From the NCBI GenBank assembly GCA_021234535.1, contig SFZH01000008.1, positions 25,436,455 to 25,500,454 of the forward strand: 64,000 nt of DNA, written 5' to 3'. Each line of letters starts with the position of its first letter. The stretch's first letter is position 1. Made by a program: the position numbers and the translations under genes. Positions 21,630-34,811 of the stretch are shown piece after piece. The notes under the pieces were generated by a model. The model searched no databases, had not been told where the DNA came from, and saw nothing but the letters and a program-made list of their open reading frames with translations. This DNA is from Stichopus chloronotus (lineage: Eukaryota; Echinodermata; Holothuroidea; Aspidochirotida; Stichopodidae).

Positions 21630-24600
21630 GAACTCTGGTGCACGAATTTAAAGGGTGAAGCAGTAGGCTACTCACTCTCCTTCCACAAGGTGCCAAACAG
21701 GTGGAACGACTGAGACACTTCTATACAATGCTAGACGTTGCAGTACAGTCTCCATATTACTGGCAAGACTGCGACGAGGAGTTCGGGATTTGCTTTTTCC
21801 TATCCTTCCAAGGTAGTGTTTGGAACCATGCCAACGTTAAACCAATACTGGGTTACAAAGGCATCAACACAAACCGCGGAAACTCCACCCATTTTCTTTG
21901 GCGCGTCGCCAGCGAGGAAGCTCGATAGGGCCTACTAGCTATAGCTGTCACCTCCTTGCAGTAATTCATCTGCCGTTTTTTGTTTTTTTTTTTCTGCAGG
22001 CCTATGGAGTTGAGTCGGAATCTAACGATAGTCCGCGGAATACTGTTTGGATATTAGTCAAAGGATTTTCATACAATTTAATAATAGAACAGTAGAATAC
22101 AAATGTGACCTTCACGTTTTAGCATTCGACAAATTAAGAAAGTAATCCGGCGAAATAGCATCCGAAACTTTCACTGTCATCATATAAAGAGTGGACTTAT
22201 TTGTGTGATAGGCCTATCATCAAGAGAATACCTCTTGTCTTTGGAGTGGCGGATTCAAAGAAGGGGGACCCCCCCCCATAGAGATGGATTCATGAAGAGA
22301 AATATTTGTGTGTATCTGACTAAAGAAAAGCATTTATTTTGCATGTAAATAGTTTCTAAATTTCTGTTTATGTGGTAATTGTATGCTTGAAATTTTTCAT
22401 CTAATCAATGCAATTTTACAAGTTTTCCACATCAAGGGTGGCAGTTAGGGGGAATACCCAGCCCGCATATCCCCTTCTAGGGCGCTACTGATCGACCCTA
22501 GGTACGCGAGTGAGGTCGCAGGACTTGACACCCGCCAATAGCATTTGGTTTCATCCTTTATAAGGCACTGAATCTGTCAGTTATTATTATTTTTTTTTCT
22601 TGAAGCGGTTAATTGGGTTTTGAGTATTAACGGAAGACGAATATGTTTGCGATTAACACCACGATTTTATTCACAGTTTTACCAACATGGCAATAATGGT
22701 GGTGGGGATGGGATCAAATTCCGCACTATATCAAACTCCCTGACCCGAGAATGGAGGGCGGTAAAGGCGACTTTCTTCCAATCCTTTATTTCGATGCAGG
22801 GTCTTTCGGTTCTTTTCAGCTTTGGGAAAAGGGGTTGGGGTGGGTGGATGAAGCGAGAGGATGTTATGGAAGACATACCTCATAAATCTCTGCAGTGGGT
22901 GGCCAGGTTTTTTTGGTTTAGAGGGCCGGCAAAGTGAGAACCTCGTCCTTACTCTTGACCGTGGTCCTTGGGAGGTTTACATAGGCCTAAGTGGCCTTTT
23001 GAAATTTTGTTGCTATGTCAAAGGGCTTGTAGATGCAAGGCGACATCGGATGCTGTATTTTACCTATTTTAACATCGGTATGAGTCAATGGACATTATGT
23101 CGACATCGGTATGAAAATGAATACCGATAATACCTTATATATCGTTATACCGACGGAGATAAGAATAGCGTCCAGAATAACCTTCCCATCAGGTGTTGAT
23201 GTATTACGAAATGCAGTCAGGGATAACTTATGCATGACTAATACACTTCCGCTGTGCGAACTAAGTCCAAAAGGAACAGTCCCCAAGCAACAGGCCCACA
23301 CTTCATTATCCTGCCACATATGACTAGGCTACATGTAAACTGTCACCAAAGAAGGAAAAAAAAAGAAAACAAATCTGAGTAGATTTTCGATATTTTAACG
23401 TCAGTTGTCCTTTAGAATATCGATTATTGGAACATTCTTTATGACTTTACGCAATTTTGAATCCATGGGCATCGATTTGATTTTAAAAGCCTGGGGGAGG
23501 GGTGGGTATTTGATTTAAACTCCTCTCCTATCAGTGACGTAACCATCCTGATATTTATCGACGGGGAAGGGGGGGGGGGTAATTTGAGCCTCCAGCAAAA
23601 GGAATGGACTCTCATATTGCAAGAAATGTCACTGTTTCCAGTCTATCTGATAATATAAATTTCAGTCTAAGTCAGGCTCTGCACATTTAGAACGTGGCAC
23701 AGATTTGAAACTACTTACCCTAATAATAGCTTAGTAAAGTGTATGGCGGGGGACACATATGTTATTACTCCCTCCACCAAAATGGTGGGGGACATACACG
23801 TGGCCCCACACCCACCCATCCTCGTCCCCCCCCCCCCCCCAAAAAAAATAAATAAAGAATGGGCACCCATGCCTCAACGGCCTTACACCATTGTTAGGCT
23901 ATATGAAACATATATGATTTGATCGGACCTTGGCCATGGTTAATGGTAAGACATCTCTGACAATTCACTCATGGTTCCATGATTAACCTTACTCTACCAC
24001 TGATTGGTTTTTGCCCGAGTCATTAGCCTTCTCCGTAAACAAGCATAAGTTCCAGTTCGTACGCCCCAGTTTTCTACCCCATCAACAAGCATCCAGCATG
24101 GCTCCCACGAGTCTCCCACGGTTGGCCACCCCCTACCTCTCTCCTGTGACTTCCCTTCTAAGTGAGTAACCATGTTGCATCACCGTTGAGCAGTGTAATA
24201 ATTTTTCAATCAAAAACTAAAATTGCACAACTGACTACGGTATTGAAAACAAAAAGTATGAACTTGGCACCGTCTAGAGTTTTCTTGGCTCGCAGCCAGC
24301 TAACTGTTTTTTTTTTTTTTTTTTGTTTCCGATAAGTAACCAATAAAAGTCTGCAAACGTCAAACTCGAAAGGAGGAAAATTATGGAAGTATGTTATTCT
24401 ATGCAACCATATTCACAGCTTTCCGTTTACAAGGTGACTTTGACAAAACTGCTCATGAAGTGAGTGCATGCTAACATACTGTTTATGGGATAATTGAAAG
24501 CTATAGCTTCATAGTTTGATCATTAAGTCACGATTTTTTTTTCGTTAAGCCACAAATTCATTTTTAGTAACAAAGGGTACAGTGAACAGATAAGTTTGTT

Positions 24601-25480
24601 TCATTATTTGTCCTGTTAGTCTTACAGTTTGATCGATTCAAATCCGATGGGTTAATTGAACCTATAGGATCCATCCAAAATAGCATTGGTACGCATTGGG
24701 CAAAATGTCGTTTGCGTGCTGGCCCCGAAAACTGCCCTCGCGTCGCGTACACGGATAGCCAATGCAGGGATATGTTGAAACTGTGTTAAACTCCAGTCAC
24801 ACTGAGTTTTCATTACATTTTTTCCGATTCACATCATCAAGATAACTGAGTTCAACGGACATTTAGTTTGAAAATTGTTTCACCGGCATGCATGACCAGT
24901 CTTTAAATTTCTGAACCATAGGGGTATCGTCTTAAATTAACTGTACCTGTTCTTAGCCAAGCATGTATGCAGCACATGGTGGTATGTGAGTGCATTGTTC
25001 CTGAGGAAGGGGTTAAAGTTCAAGCGGTATCCATCATCACTCAGGCAGGACATCTAATACTGGCTGTTTTTTTTTTTTTGTTCCTATCATGCTTGTCGGT
25101 GGTTGCCATTCGTTAACCATATCTAGGCGCCCTTCGGCTCTTGGGCGACCCTCCCCTTTCTCAATCCCCCCCCCCCCCCCCCTCTTCCCAAAAACTCTGC
25201 CATTGATTGCACATGCGCTACATCACCCCGTTTACGACACTTTAGTACTGGCTTGTTGATATTTTTCATCATCTATGTTGAATCTCTGCAGCCACAGACT
25301 TGTGACGCATCGATATAGATGCAATAACATATGACAGTCACGCCAAACAAAGATCAGTGGGATATGATGCGGTTTCAGGAAGTTTCTTCTCCTTGCTCAT
25401 CCTGTTACATGATTTGATTCTTCTTTCTTTTCTTTCTTTTTTTTTTGTTTTTTTGGTCTTCTCGATTGAAAGGTCACACA
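21630..25480. other. Noncoding repeat-rich stretch
   Basis: No gene recognised. C or G runs lie at 22269-22277, 23569-23579, 23826-23840 (followed directly by A8) and 25166-25182. A T-run lies near 24307-24324. Three TAGGCCTA-type octamers or close variants occur between 22.0 and 23.0 kb. Confidence 0.45.
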
Positions 25481-25702
25481 TGAGTTGTCAGGCTTCGTGG
25501 ACGTGATCAAATATTGTATAGTCCTTACTTCTTATCAGCTACCGAAAAAAACAAAAACAAAAAAAGAACATCGTTTTGGAAGTTGTTGTTCGACGCCACA
25601 TATACGGCTCTGTCGTATGCCATTGGTGGGTGGAGGCGCTCTTGTCTGTTCAGTCACAATGTTGCTAGTAATGACGTGTACCGTGATCGCGGTTCTTTCG
25701 AC

Positions 25703-26605
25703 CGTGTTTCGAATATATGGTGCAATGTCGACTCTAATGAGTCAATCTTTTGATAGCATGTACCTGCCGCTCTTTGTGATTACTAACGGCATAGTAAAGG
25801 AAAAGTGAGAACCAACAGTTAATATTGATTATATTTAGCAGAAATATCATCGTAACATGCCTCTCTAATGGCCGTTAGATTTAGGTTGTATCTAAAAATC
25901 CGCCGCATTAACTGTGCGGGGGGGGGGGGGGGGTTTCAGTTGGTTTTAGTGGGTGATGAGAAGCATCCTCCACTGTCTGACTGTGGATTTATCACATAAC
26001 CAATCAAACATCTCAATTAGCTGTGCACACAATGACCTCCAGCCAGTGGAGGTAGTTCTGGCAAGAGGATGTTCAATTCAATAGCTAGTCAATATGTAAA
26101 TAAACTCTTGCATCTCACAGAGCTCAGTCAGAAGTGTGTTTGCTGAAGAGATTAAGTTCCAGAGCATCAGTGATTAAAAGAGCTTTAACTTGCAACCTAA
26201 GTCTAATGGCCAGAAAATCATCATGATTTTTTTTTTTTTTTGTAAATCCGGTTAACTGTGCTGTTTAAAATGAAATATTGATTGTTGGGAATGACTGTAA
26301 ATTAATCAGCCAAGCAGTACGAATTTATTTTACAACTGTGACAACAGTGTAAAGATATGGCGCAATATGGTACCGTGCACCTGCCACTTTTTTTTTCTTG
26401 TGGTTACTTCCGTCATAGTAAAGGAAATGTGAACGGAACCAGCAGTTAATATTGATTATATTTAGCAGAAATATCATCCTTTTTGGGATATCCGGTTAAC
26501 TGTGCTGTTTAAAATGAACTATGGATTGTTGGGAATGACTGTAAATTAATCCAAGAGGCAGTCCGAACGTTTATTTTGCAACCGTGTCAACAGTATAAAG
26601 ATACT
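25703..26605 (+). repeat. Local repeat array, about 244-bp period
   Basis: GGTTAACTGTGCTGTTTAAA begins at 26250 and again at 26494. The segment CATAGTAAAGGAAA..GTGA..AGTTAATATTGATTATATTTAGCAG (interrupted here) appears near 25790 and near 26415. This implies two full units and one flanking partial unit. A G15 run lies at 25919-25933. The 107-codon open frame at 25485-25808, with one hydrophobic stretch, ends inside the array and is not convincing as a gene. Confidence 0.75.
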
Positions 26606-27742
26606 TAGGTGTACTTGTACACATTTTTCCTCCCACTAAAGTTATACAAATGTCCTCAGTGACAAGAAAAAAGTCCACCCCAAATATATTCTTTGGTTCG
26701 TTCCCAGCTAGCAATTAATTACGTCTGTGTAAGCAGGGGGTTGCCTCTCGTGGCAACTCCCTGGTGTAAGCAACAGGCACAAAAATCCAATATCATTAAC
26801 TTCTCACCACCCCTCCCTCTCAAAACAAAAAAAAAATGAAATAAATAAGTGGATAAAAAGTTAGTGAAGGAAGTCTGTGTGGGTATGAGCTACTGGAACA
26901 ACTTATACTTCGGTTTGACATTGATGAAACCTAGTATACCTTTAGTGTATGAGCCGATTGTAACTTGTATAGGAAAAGTTTGTCCAGGTTGATTATTTGC
27001 ACATGATTTTATGTATTAAATGTCTAACGCAGGTTACAACGAATTATAGAGTTTACTAGGTTTGGGTTTTCTTTTTCACTTTTACATATATCCCAATTTA
27101 CTCCAGTCAAGGCAACCATAACGGGTGAACGGTATTTGTCTAGAAATCAGCACATAGTGTGCAAAGTTAAAAGTAGATTTGAAATTATTATACGGTTTAC
27201 CAAAAGAAAGTCAAAATCGTTGAACTAAGCGGTGTTAAAAACAAAACATGGATGGGAAATATGGCATGGATTTGCTGGTTGTGAAAACTAATCATCTATA
27301 TAACCAGTATCGGACAATTTATCTGCAGAGTAAGGCGGCCTGTCATGCCACATTTTGAATGGTTTGCCTTCTGAACAGCATGTATTGAAAAAGAATGTCC
27401 TGAGGAAGTTTTTTTTTTTTTTTAGACAAATCCCGACAATTTTTTTTCCAAATTTGTGGATCATAGGATGATCATGTCTATATCAGCTACACCGGCCTTT
27501 CAAGTGAAACCCCTCACAACCGTGTGTTAACTGACAATTCGCTACGGCTTTCTCAGAAAGTGTGACGTAGTGGGAACTGAGCCACGTAACCATGAAAACC
27601 CCCACCAACAAACATCGACGATGTCTATACGTATATATACCGTCTCAAGTATTTTATTTTTTGTGTTCATCGCATTCTTTTTTTTTCTTGTTTTCATCGC
27701 GATATGTATGATCATGACGTCATGTACTCTTTGTGAACGTGA

Positions 27743-28745
27743 TCCAATTTCAAATTTATTTCTCATATGTTTTACAAAGTATGTACAAATTAAGTAATGC
27801 AGATTGTAATAGGGCTACATGTATACATATGAAGGACACTAGATTAACAGAGTAGACTGTTATCTAAGCTAGTGGCCAAAAGTGAAAATAGAACAAAAAT
27901 ATACAAGAATACAAAAGTAGATCAACAAAGGAACAAAAAGAAGAAGAGGAGAAGGGAAGGAAGGGAGAATAGAAAGAAGGAGAAAGAAGGAAATGGTCCC
28001 GCAAGAGGAGAGAGTAAGAATAATGGAGTCTCAGAGCATAGTGTAGAATCAGCTTACTGATAACTGCTGAGAAGTTCTTGGGTAAGTTTACTTTTAAAAG
28101 ACTTTAAAGACTTAGCAGATTTAACAGATTGAGGGAGCGACTGCCATAGGTTGAAACAATAATTGATAAGAAGCAATTTTCCATGAACAGTATTACAATG
28201 AGTAACACTAAATAAGTTTCTGTTGCGAGTAGTGACGGAATAATTGCAACCATTAAAATGTCTTACAGCTTCAGAAATGGTATTGGACAACTTACTTTTA
28301 GAATGGTTGTATACAAAACAACACATATAGAAAAAATGCATGTCCTTTATAATAAGTAAATTATTATTTCTATACAAGTGGTCAGTAGAATAACGTCTGG
28401 GTTTGTTTGTAAGTACCTTCAATTAATCTGTTTTGTAGGATTTTAAGAGGCCTTAGATGCGATACTTTAGCAGTTCCGTAAACTTAACAATAATAGATCT
28501 GATTTGCAACGGCTTCAGAAAGAGTACCCCTTAAATTATAAAAAATACCGATATATTTAACAAGGGATTTACAGAGATCATTGATGTGGTTCTCCCAAGA
28601 AAGCTTTTCGTTAATTATTAACCCTAGATACTTCGTACGAGAAGAAGAAGACTAGAATGGGTCTAGGCTATATACTAAAACGTCTTGTATACCTGAAGTG
28701 ATTTGACATTTTTGTTTTCCGGTTCTTCCTTGACTGTCAAGCAGG
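27743..28745 (-). mobile_element. 3' end of a non-LTR (LINE) retrotransposon, decayed
   Basis: On the minus strand the reading contains KYLGLIINEKLSWENHINDL, a thumb-region signature of non-LTR reverse transcriptases. A longer open stretch follows (28422-28054), ending in the typical LWQSLPQSVK and SLKSFKSKLT motifs. In-frame stops near DPF*SSS and YYC*VYG and a frameshift near 28430 show it is dead. A 3' untranslated part rich in T and A ends near 27743 with an AATAAA-like string. The general style recalls Jockey/RTE-like elements; the clade is not certain. It is 5'-truncated. Confidence 0.75.
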
Positions 28746-28989
28746 TGCAGGTTGTAAATCATCGGTGTGCCTTCGTCCCAATGCATAGATGAGGGAGGGT
28801 ACCCTGCTTCCCTGTACTATGAGTCAGCCGCGCTATTGCGTGTAATATCTTTATGATTCGCGAAATACTGTGCAATCTCAATTGAAGTGATTAGCAAAAA
28901 GTAAAAACATTGAAATTTCATCTCCAAAAGTTTGGTAAGGCTTTAAATTACACCATTCAGACAATCTGGGAAAATAAATAGGTTAATTT

Positions 28990-29335
28990 CAGTTGGGTCG
29001 TTTTGCCATATGATTTCAAATTCTTCTAAAATAACGACAGAAAGTGTAGAATACAATAATGTAGTGGTTTACAGTTTTCATTCAAATCAACGGTGTGCTT
29101 CTTTGAGCAAGCCAATGGGAAGCATACTAGTATTGAATATTAGGTTAACAACTCAGCATCATGATACTGACGCCGCGGGCATGTGTTCTGTTCGTAGGTT
29201 ATTTGTAGATACAGTGTTTCCTTTCACCAAATACTACAATTCCCGATACCTACCAAGGAGCGACGACTTGAGTAGTATGTTTTTGATACACTTGTGAGAC
29301 CTGTACTGTTGCATATTCATCATGTAGGCGGTTAT
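28990..29335 (+). repeat. Interspersed repeat R2, copy 2
   Basis: Same order of blocks as 13285-13735. It differs by small insertions. It ends in TACTGTTGCATATTCATCAT followed by GTAGGCGG. Confidence 0.75.
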
Positions 29336-29339
29336 AGCA

Positions 29340-31300
29340 AGAACCGTTAATTTTCAAATATGATTTCTGTTTTACTACCGTTTTATGCCAATCCCGTTGC
29401 TTTTCGAAGTAGTCACTGTCATTTTCCTTCGTTGAAAGACATAGTCCGTTCATGCACAACCTCGCGTGTACATTTAAAACTAAAGAAAAAGTCAAGATTA
29501 AGGCATACTCTTATCTGTTTGGTTTTTCATTACACACGCAATCACTTTAATGAGTTGAATCATTTTACTATGACATCATGGAAGTTTTACTTCCTTGTGG
29601 TAGTCACTCAGTATTTTTCCATGACGAACGATCGAATCCATATGATTTGATTTAGTCGCAGCAAAAAAAAAAAAATGTAACTTATTGTAACTTCGGTTGA
29701 GTTGTCTGCTGTTATTGAAATGAAATGTATAGGTATAATGAGCATCACTGAAAGTGTACAATAACGTCCAAAATTATGGTTTTTGGTTAATGAGTTTGTG
29801 TAGTATAGCTTACGGTAAATTCCGAACGATGAATGGATTTTATTAAAATCATTCAAATTTTCATAACACACGTAACGGAAAGTGAGCGTCCCTGCCAGTA
29901 AGACAATTTTCTCGAATATAGGCCCATAGGCCTGTTATATTCTGTATGCATGTTTTTCTTTTACATACACGTACAGTAAAAAGTCATTGCTTTAATAGGT
30001 TACCGTATGCGCATCCCACTTTTCAGCTTAGAAAGTACCTATAGAAGGATACCATGTCTCAAACGCTGGCTTGCAGGTAGGCCTATACGTGTGACAGAAG
30101 TGTCAAAACACGTAGACCAACATCCCACTATAAATGAAGTACCAATTATCTGCCAATTATCACCGTCTGAAATGATAAGCAGGCCATTGACGCGAAATTT
30201 TGTCACCCTGCCAACACATTCTAACTTTCGGACAATGATCAGATAAGGCTATTGAACGAGCAAAACACAGTGTTCAGAAGAGAAAGAGCGTAGGTGTCTT
30301 GTACTTCAGCAGTTCTGTTTTTAGAATTAATTGCAATGTCATACTCCCTATTGTTGGGGATATCAATGGCGCAAATATCCTTGTACACCGTTATTGTTAT
30401 ATTTTTGTGTGTAAGTCAATAAGCTAGATCAAAGTCACCTTCTGAATATCTGGTTTAACAGGTAAAAAATTGAGATCTAACAACTTTGGGAAGCGGTATT
30501 CTGTATTGGTGTTAACTTGTACCATGCACAGTTCCATAGCCTGTCAAGTTCTATCTCGACGTTTCTACCTTACAAGTAAATTTCTCTCTCTTTTTTTTTT
30601 GCCACAGACGGGGATGCGTTAAGTTACATTGTCGAAAATCATTAGGCCATATATGTCTTGATATTTACTGTCGTTTTTGCGTTTCTATATTATTGAAACA
30701 CATTTTATGACTTACAGAGTTGCCTTTAACTTTCAAAATAGGCTTCAAACTGTGGATGCGTGGCTCGAGGAGTAGGGACGAATAGGGGGGGGGGGGGGGT
30801 AAACGGCAACAGAAGCTGCCGTTCTTAGGGGCAGCCCCAGAAATGAAAAGGCGCATGTCGAGAGCATGAAAGGTACTTCCGGTGATCTATGGAGTGATTT
30901 ACCCAAAACAAAGAGCCGCAGGCTCTCTTTCCACTTTCCTGGAGCCCTCTAAAAACTTGCTCGGGCCATGGATCCCCTGACTCCAGCGAGATTTCCTGCA
31001 AAAATAAATAAATGTAGAATTTGCAAATTTAATTTTCTTCCAAAACTTACAAGTATTCGCGTATTTTGAAAACAATTTTTTGGGCTATCCGACTTCAATT
31101 GTGACTTTTGCACATCTCTTAGGTGTGAACATTAACTTAAAATTGGCTTTTATACCCACGCATCACTAAGGCACAATACAACAAGACATTTCAAATCGTG
31201 AATCTCACGAAACGTCTTCACCTACTCTCCGAGTTGTCCATAAGAGGAGAGGAGGTTGTCCATATGTGTAAGGCTTTAAAGATGAAGCGTTTATCGAAAT
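29340..31300. other. Noncoding stretch, no gene recognised
   Basis: There is a short A run at 29661-29673 and a G15 run at 30785-30799. Open frames of 60-96 codons have no recognisable features or splice support. Confidence 0.45.
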
Positions 31301-31306
31301 GTGAGC

Positions 31307-32850
31307 GGGTCCACCTCTCAGTCCGACAAGTTTTCAGTCCGAAAATGAAATACAAGTTGTTTTATTTTTTTTTGTCGGAAAATAAAATATATGAAATACA
31401 CGTTTTCAATCCGGAAAATACACGTTTTCAGTCCTGGCATGAAAAAAATACGTCTTCAGTCCGAAATGATTTTTTAAGCTTGCTGACCTTTTAAGTCGGT
31501 GTCAATGATTCAATATCGATTTATAAAACTTAATTGACACACCCAAAATTTTGGATTGCGTCACTTCATTAACACAAATTTTGAATTCAAACGGGTACAA
31601 GAGGGCCAGGGGATAACGCATGCTCTAGCTTACTGCCTTCGTGACAATTGAAATATGTCTCACTTGTGATGACGTCATCACTGTGTAAAACAAATTGACG
31701 GAAAAACCAAAATATCTGTTTTACTACTAATGTACATTTATGGTGCGCCTATAGCGTTACATAGGTCTAGAAATTGCCATATGTCGAATTATGTCATCAC
31801 ATGTCAGTTTCTCGCAATCTGATTGGATGAAATCGTCATATCTACAAGAAATCGACATGCAACATTTTTTTCTTATGACAGTTTCAAGTTCTTACATTGG
31901 TGTACATTTATACATGACACATTTAAAAAAAAGTTGATTGGAAGAAACATACTATGTCGAATGATATCAAACATATGTATGATTGAAAACTGACATGTGG
32001 CGATTTAATTCGACATATCTATCAATTTCTAGGATTATGGCACGCTAGGCGCGCCATAAACGTTCTACATATACGTGCTCAAAAGTCTCAAAACAAAGCT
32101 CAAAACCTTAGAGTGCGCAGATTCGAAGTTTAGAAAAACATGTACCAGTTTATATTTTATCAAGTAAATTTGTCTCCATTCGTTCACAGTTTTCCAGGCA
32201 AAATCTCTGTCGAAGTTTTTCAGCCATCTTGTGATGGGCCTATATTTTAGGGACCTAGGTTATGTTTGACTTAGCCTCCGTCGGCACTGGAACTGATTCA
32301 GAACATATTCGATGGCTCAATGAAAAGTCCGTCGAGAGTCCAAACGCTCAAGCATTGGAAGCTCAAAACTATCCATCCATCCACCCATGACATCCGTACA
32401 TCCATACATCTCATATGACATCCCTATATGTGTGAAAAAACGAAATGATTATCATAAATTTGGCTCTGCTGGATTTTACTTATAGGCGTACTTATTTATA
32501 AACCCTACTTTTTTTCGACGGAAAACGTGAAGGCCCTTTTGTGTTATCTCACTGAAAACGTGTCTTTCATAGTTTTAACACTGACAACGTGTAGGCATAT
32601 TACATTTTCCCACTGAATAGGCTAAGCTTATTTCATTTCCGGAGTAAAAACGTGTACTTCGGACTAAAAACTTGTATGTTACTAATGTTCCGGAGGAAAA
32701 CGTGGTACTAGCAAAAACTCGTTTTTTTTTCGGACTGAAAACAGTGTAGTTCATATTCGCACTGAGAACTTGTCGGACTAAAAACTAGATTTTCAGGCTG
32801 GATTTTCTTTTTTCGGAATGAAAAACGAATCGGACTGAAGAGGCGCCACC
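31307..32850. mobile_element. Foldback-like element with long composite inverted ends
   Basis: The left arm (about 31307-31475) repeats motifs of the type TTTTCAGTCCGAAAA and ATACACGTTTTCAGTCC. The right arm (about 32500-32850) repeats the complement (CGGACTGAAAAC, AAAACGTGT, CGGACTAAAAACTTGT). The outermost ends match in inverted orientation, with CTCAGTCCG at the left and CGGACTGAAGAGGCGCC at the right. The arms consist of many imperfect sub-repeats, as in foldback-type DNA elements. There is no transposase. The interior holds a separate MITE (31741-32056). Confidence 0.65.
31741..32056. mobile_element. MITE-3 nested in the foldback element
   Basis: About 316 bp with inverted ends of about 50 bp. 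The left end reads TGGTGCGCCTA, then CTAGAAATTG and ATATGTCGAATT. The right end carries the complement, ending GGCGCGCCA. It is flanked on both sides by TA, a possible target duplication. A single end of the same family (GTGCGCCTATA..TCTAGAAATTG) occurs near 54588-54625. Confidence 0.8.
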
Positions 32851-33879
32851 ATTACTTTTTACTGAGACCACTGGTGGCACTTTGGTTCGAAGAACCGGTG
32901 ACAACCCTGACTGTCGGTGATTAATGTACCATGACTAAAGTCAACTCATTTCCAATCCAATCATGTCTTGAACTTTTGCAGAGCCCAAAAGCCAGAACTA
33001 GGCCTATATGCAAGGCCGGTACAAAAAAGCCTACTGCTAGACGCTGCAGAGTCTGCTTTGGCTGGAAAGTTTCTGTTCCGTAATCTTGGTTACGCCACCT
33101 CCAAACATCTATAAAGTTACATGCACTGCGTTTCCGGAAGAGTGTTTACTCCCCGCATTGCTCGCTGACGGCGATCATAGGGAAACGCGATTACTATTAT
33201 GAGTTCATATTCTCGGTTGGGTGTAAGTGGGAAGCAGCTCGAATTGTGAGGAATGTATCAAAGGAAGGGAATTCATTTGCCGAGAAAGACTGCAAAGTCT
33301 AGCCTACAGCAGGCATATAAAACATGTGCGATGAATCACCTTTGAAATAGAAATGACACGTTCAAGACTCCGTTGGTCTTGGATGTAAACACAAAACTAC
33401 ATCGCTGCAAACCATGAATGAACGAGCCTTCAGTGATAACCAACGTCCGGTCACGTAATTATCGGATTAAACTAAAATCTTGCAGGGGCTTGAGCAATGT
33501 TTTTCATTTTAATAAAGTATACGGACTGTCAGAGCATCCTCGTCTTATGATGCAATGATATGACTTGTAATGTTCGTTCAAGAAAAGGTTTTTAACTTTA
33601 AATTATTCATCAAAGAGACTTTTTTTCAATTTTTAGGACTTTTCATAAAGTTGCTTAAATCTGGACTAAACTATTGCTTGTAGGAAAGAGCCAATGAAAA
33701 CAATCGCGAAACACATACTACATATGCAGCACAGAAATTATCTCTCATCAGCTCCGTGATACATATGCATAAGCAGTATGCGTGTGTCGTACGACGAGTC
33801 GTAAACATAAGCTGCGTATTTCGTACTATCGTAGTAAAAAAGGCGAAGTTGTACAAAAATCAACATTACCACTCCAAAC
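32851..33879. other. Noncoding stretch upstream of gene B
   Basis: No coding segment recognised. It presumably includes proximal upstream sequence of gene B if the candidate first exon ending at 33961 is real. Confidence 0.35.
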
Positions 33880-33961
33880 ACGTCACTACTAGTACTACGT
33901 TCGCAAGTCGTTCGAGCGTCGAAGTTGGTCTGGATTTGACATTTGAACCATTCTCATATTC
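33880..33961 (+). other. Candidate 5' noncoding first exon of gene B
   Basis: The segment ends in a strong donor (TTC|GTAAGT) and begins with CACTACTAGTACTACG. The proposed first exon of gene C (ending 55163) has ACTACTACGTACTACTAG about 120 bp before its own GTAAGT donor. The left limit is arbitrary. Transcription here is inferred, not shown. Confidence 0.3.
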
Positions 33962-34343
33962 GTAAGTGTTTTGTATCTTCCATGTAAGATAATATAAGGG
34001 TTTTTGTCCTAACCGCACGTACTGAGGCAAGATCTTGTTATTTGTCTTCGTTGTTGTGCTGTATGCTGGTCACAGGAGCACTAGCCAGGCTAAAGATGCC
34101 ATGCCCTGGAGATGGGCATAGCCTAGGCTAACGTTAGTAAGTATACGTGAGGGATGCCTGTGAACGTGATACTGGTGTTGTCTCGATTACTGTAAGCAAT
34201 CAGTAGAAAATGAATTTAAAATTTATGAGGGTTGCAGTAAACAACAAAAAATGTCTGTGAAGGAATCTTTTGTCAAGCACTACTAAAAATTAGAGCACAT
34301 AAATACAATAAACTACCATGTGTAACAATAATGTTTGGTCACC

Positions 34344-34811
34344 GTTTCTTTGAAGGATATTGACAACATTGAATCTGTACAGAGATGGGCAACAAGACTG
34401 ATCCCTGGTTTTAGACACCTTAGCTATTCTGATAGGTTACGCAGGCTGAACTTGCCTTGTCTTACGTATAGGAGACTAAGAGGCGACATGATCTACATCT
34501 ATAATTATTTTAATGGGGGCTTTTCCAGAGAGCGGCTGATTCCAATACAAGAGGGCACCAGTTTAAAATTCAGAAGCCTCGTTGTAGTAAGGATGTTAGG
34601 CAGAGATTCTTTACACATCGTAATATTGTCGTTTGGAACTCATTACCAGCGTATGTCGTAAATGCACCATCTTTGAACGGATTTAAGTCAAACTTTGACA
34701 AGGTCTGGCGGAGTAGGGATCTCTATTTTGATTACAGAGCTGATTTTTAGCTTCAATTTTTCTTTTCGATGAAAGGGCCTATGGCCAACAACGTCTTGAA
34801 TTGATGATGAT
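34344..34811 (+). mobile_element. 3' end of a CR1/L2-like non-LTR retrotransposon
   Basis: The reading DIDNIESVQRWATRLIPGF.. then LRRLNLPCLTYRRLRGDMI is the C-terminal signature of CR1/L2-group reverse transcriptases. A frameshift near 34555 moves the frame, and it continues FFTHRNIVVWNSLPAYVV, then SFK-like LNGFKSNFDK, and stops at 34748. The short 3' region ends in a TGATGATGATG microsatellite, as expected for this group. The copy is 5'-truncated just before the tail. It sits in the probable first intron of gene B. Confidence 0.85.

Noticed and set aside
25485..25808. 107-codon open frame with one hydrophobic stretch
   Set aside because: Its 3' part is inside the local repeat array, the 5' part follows a T-rich low-complexity tract, and it has no homology I can recognise.
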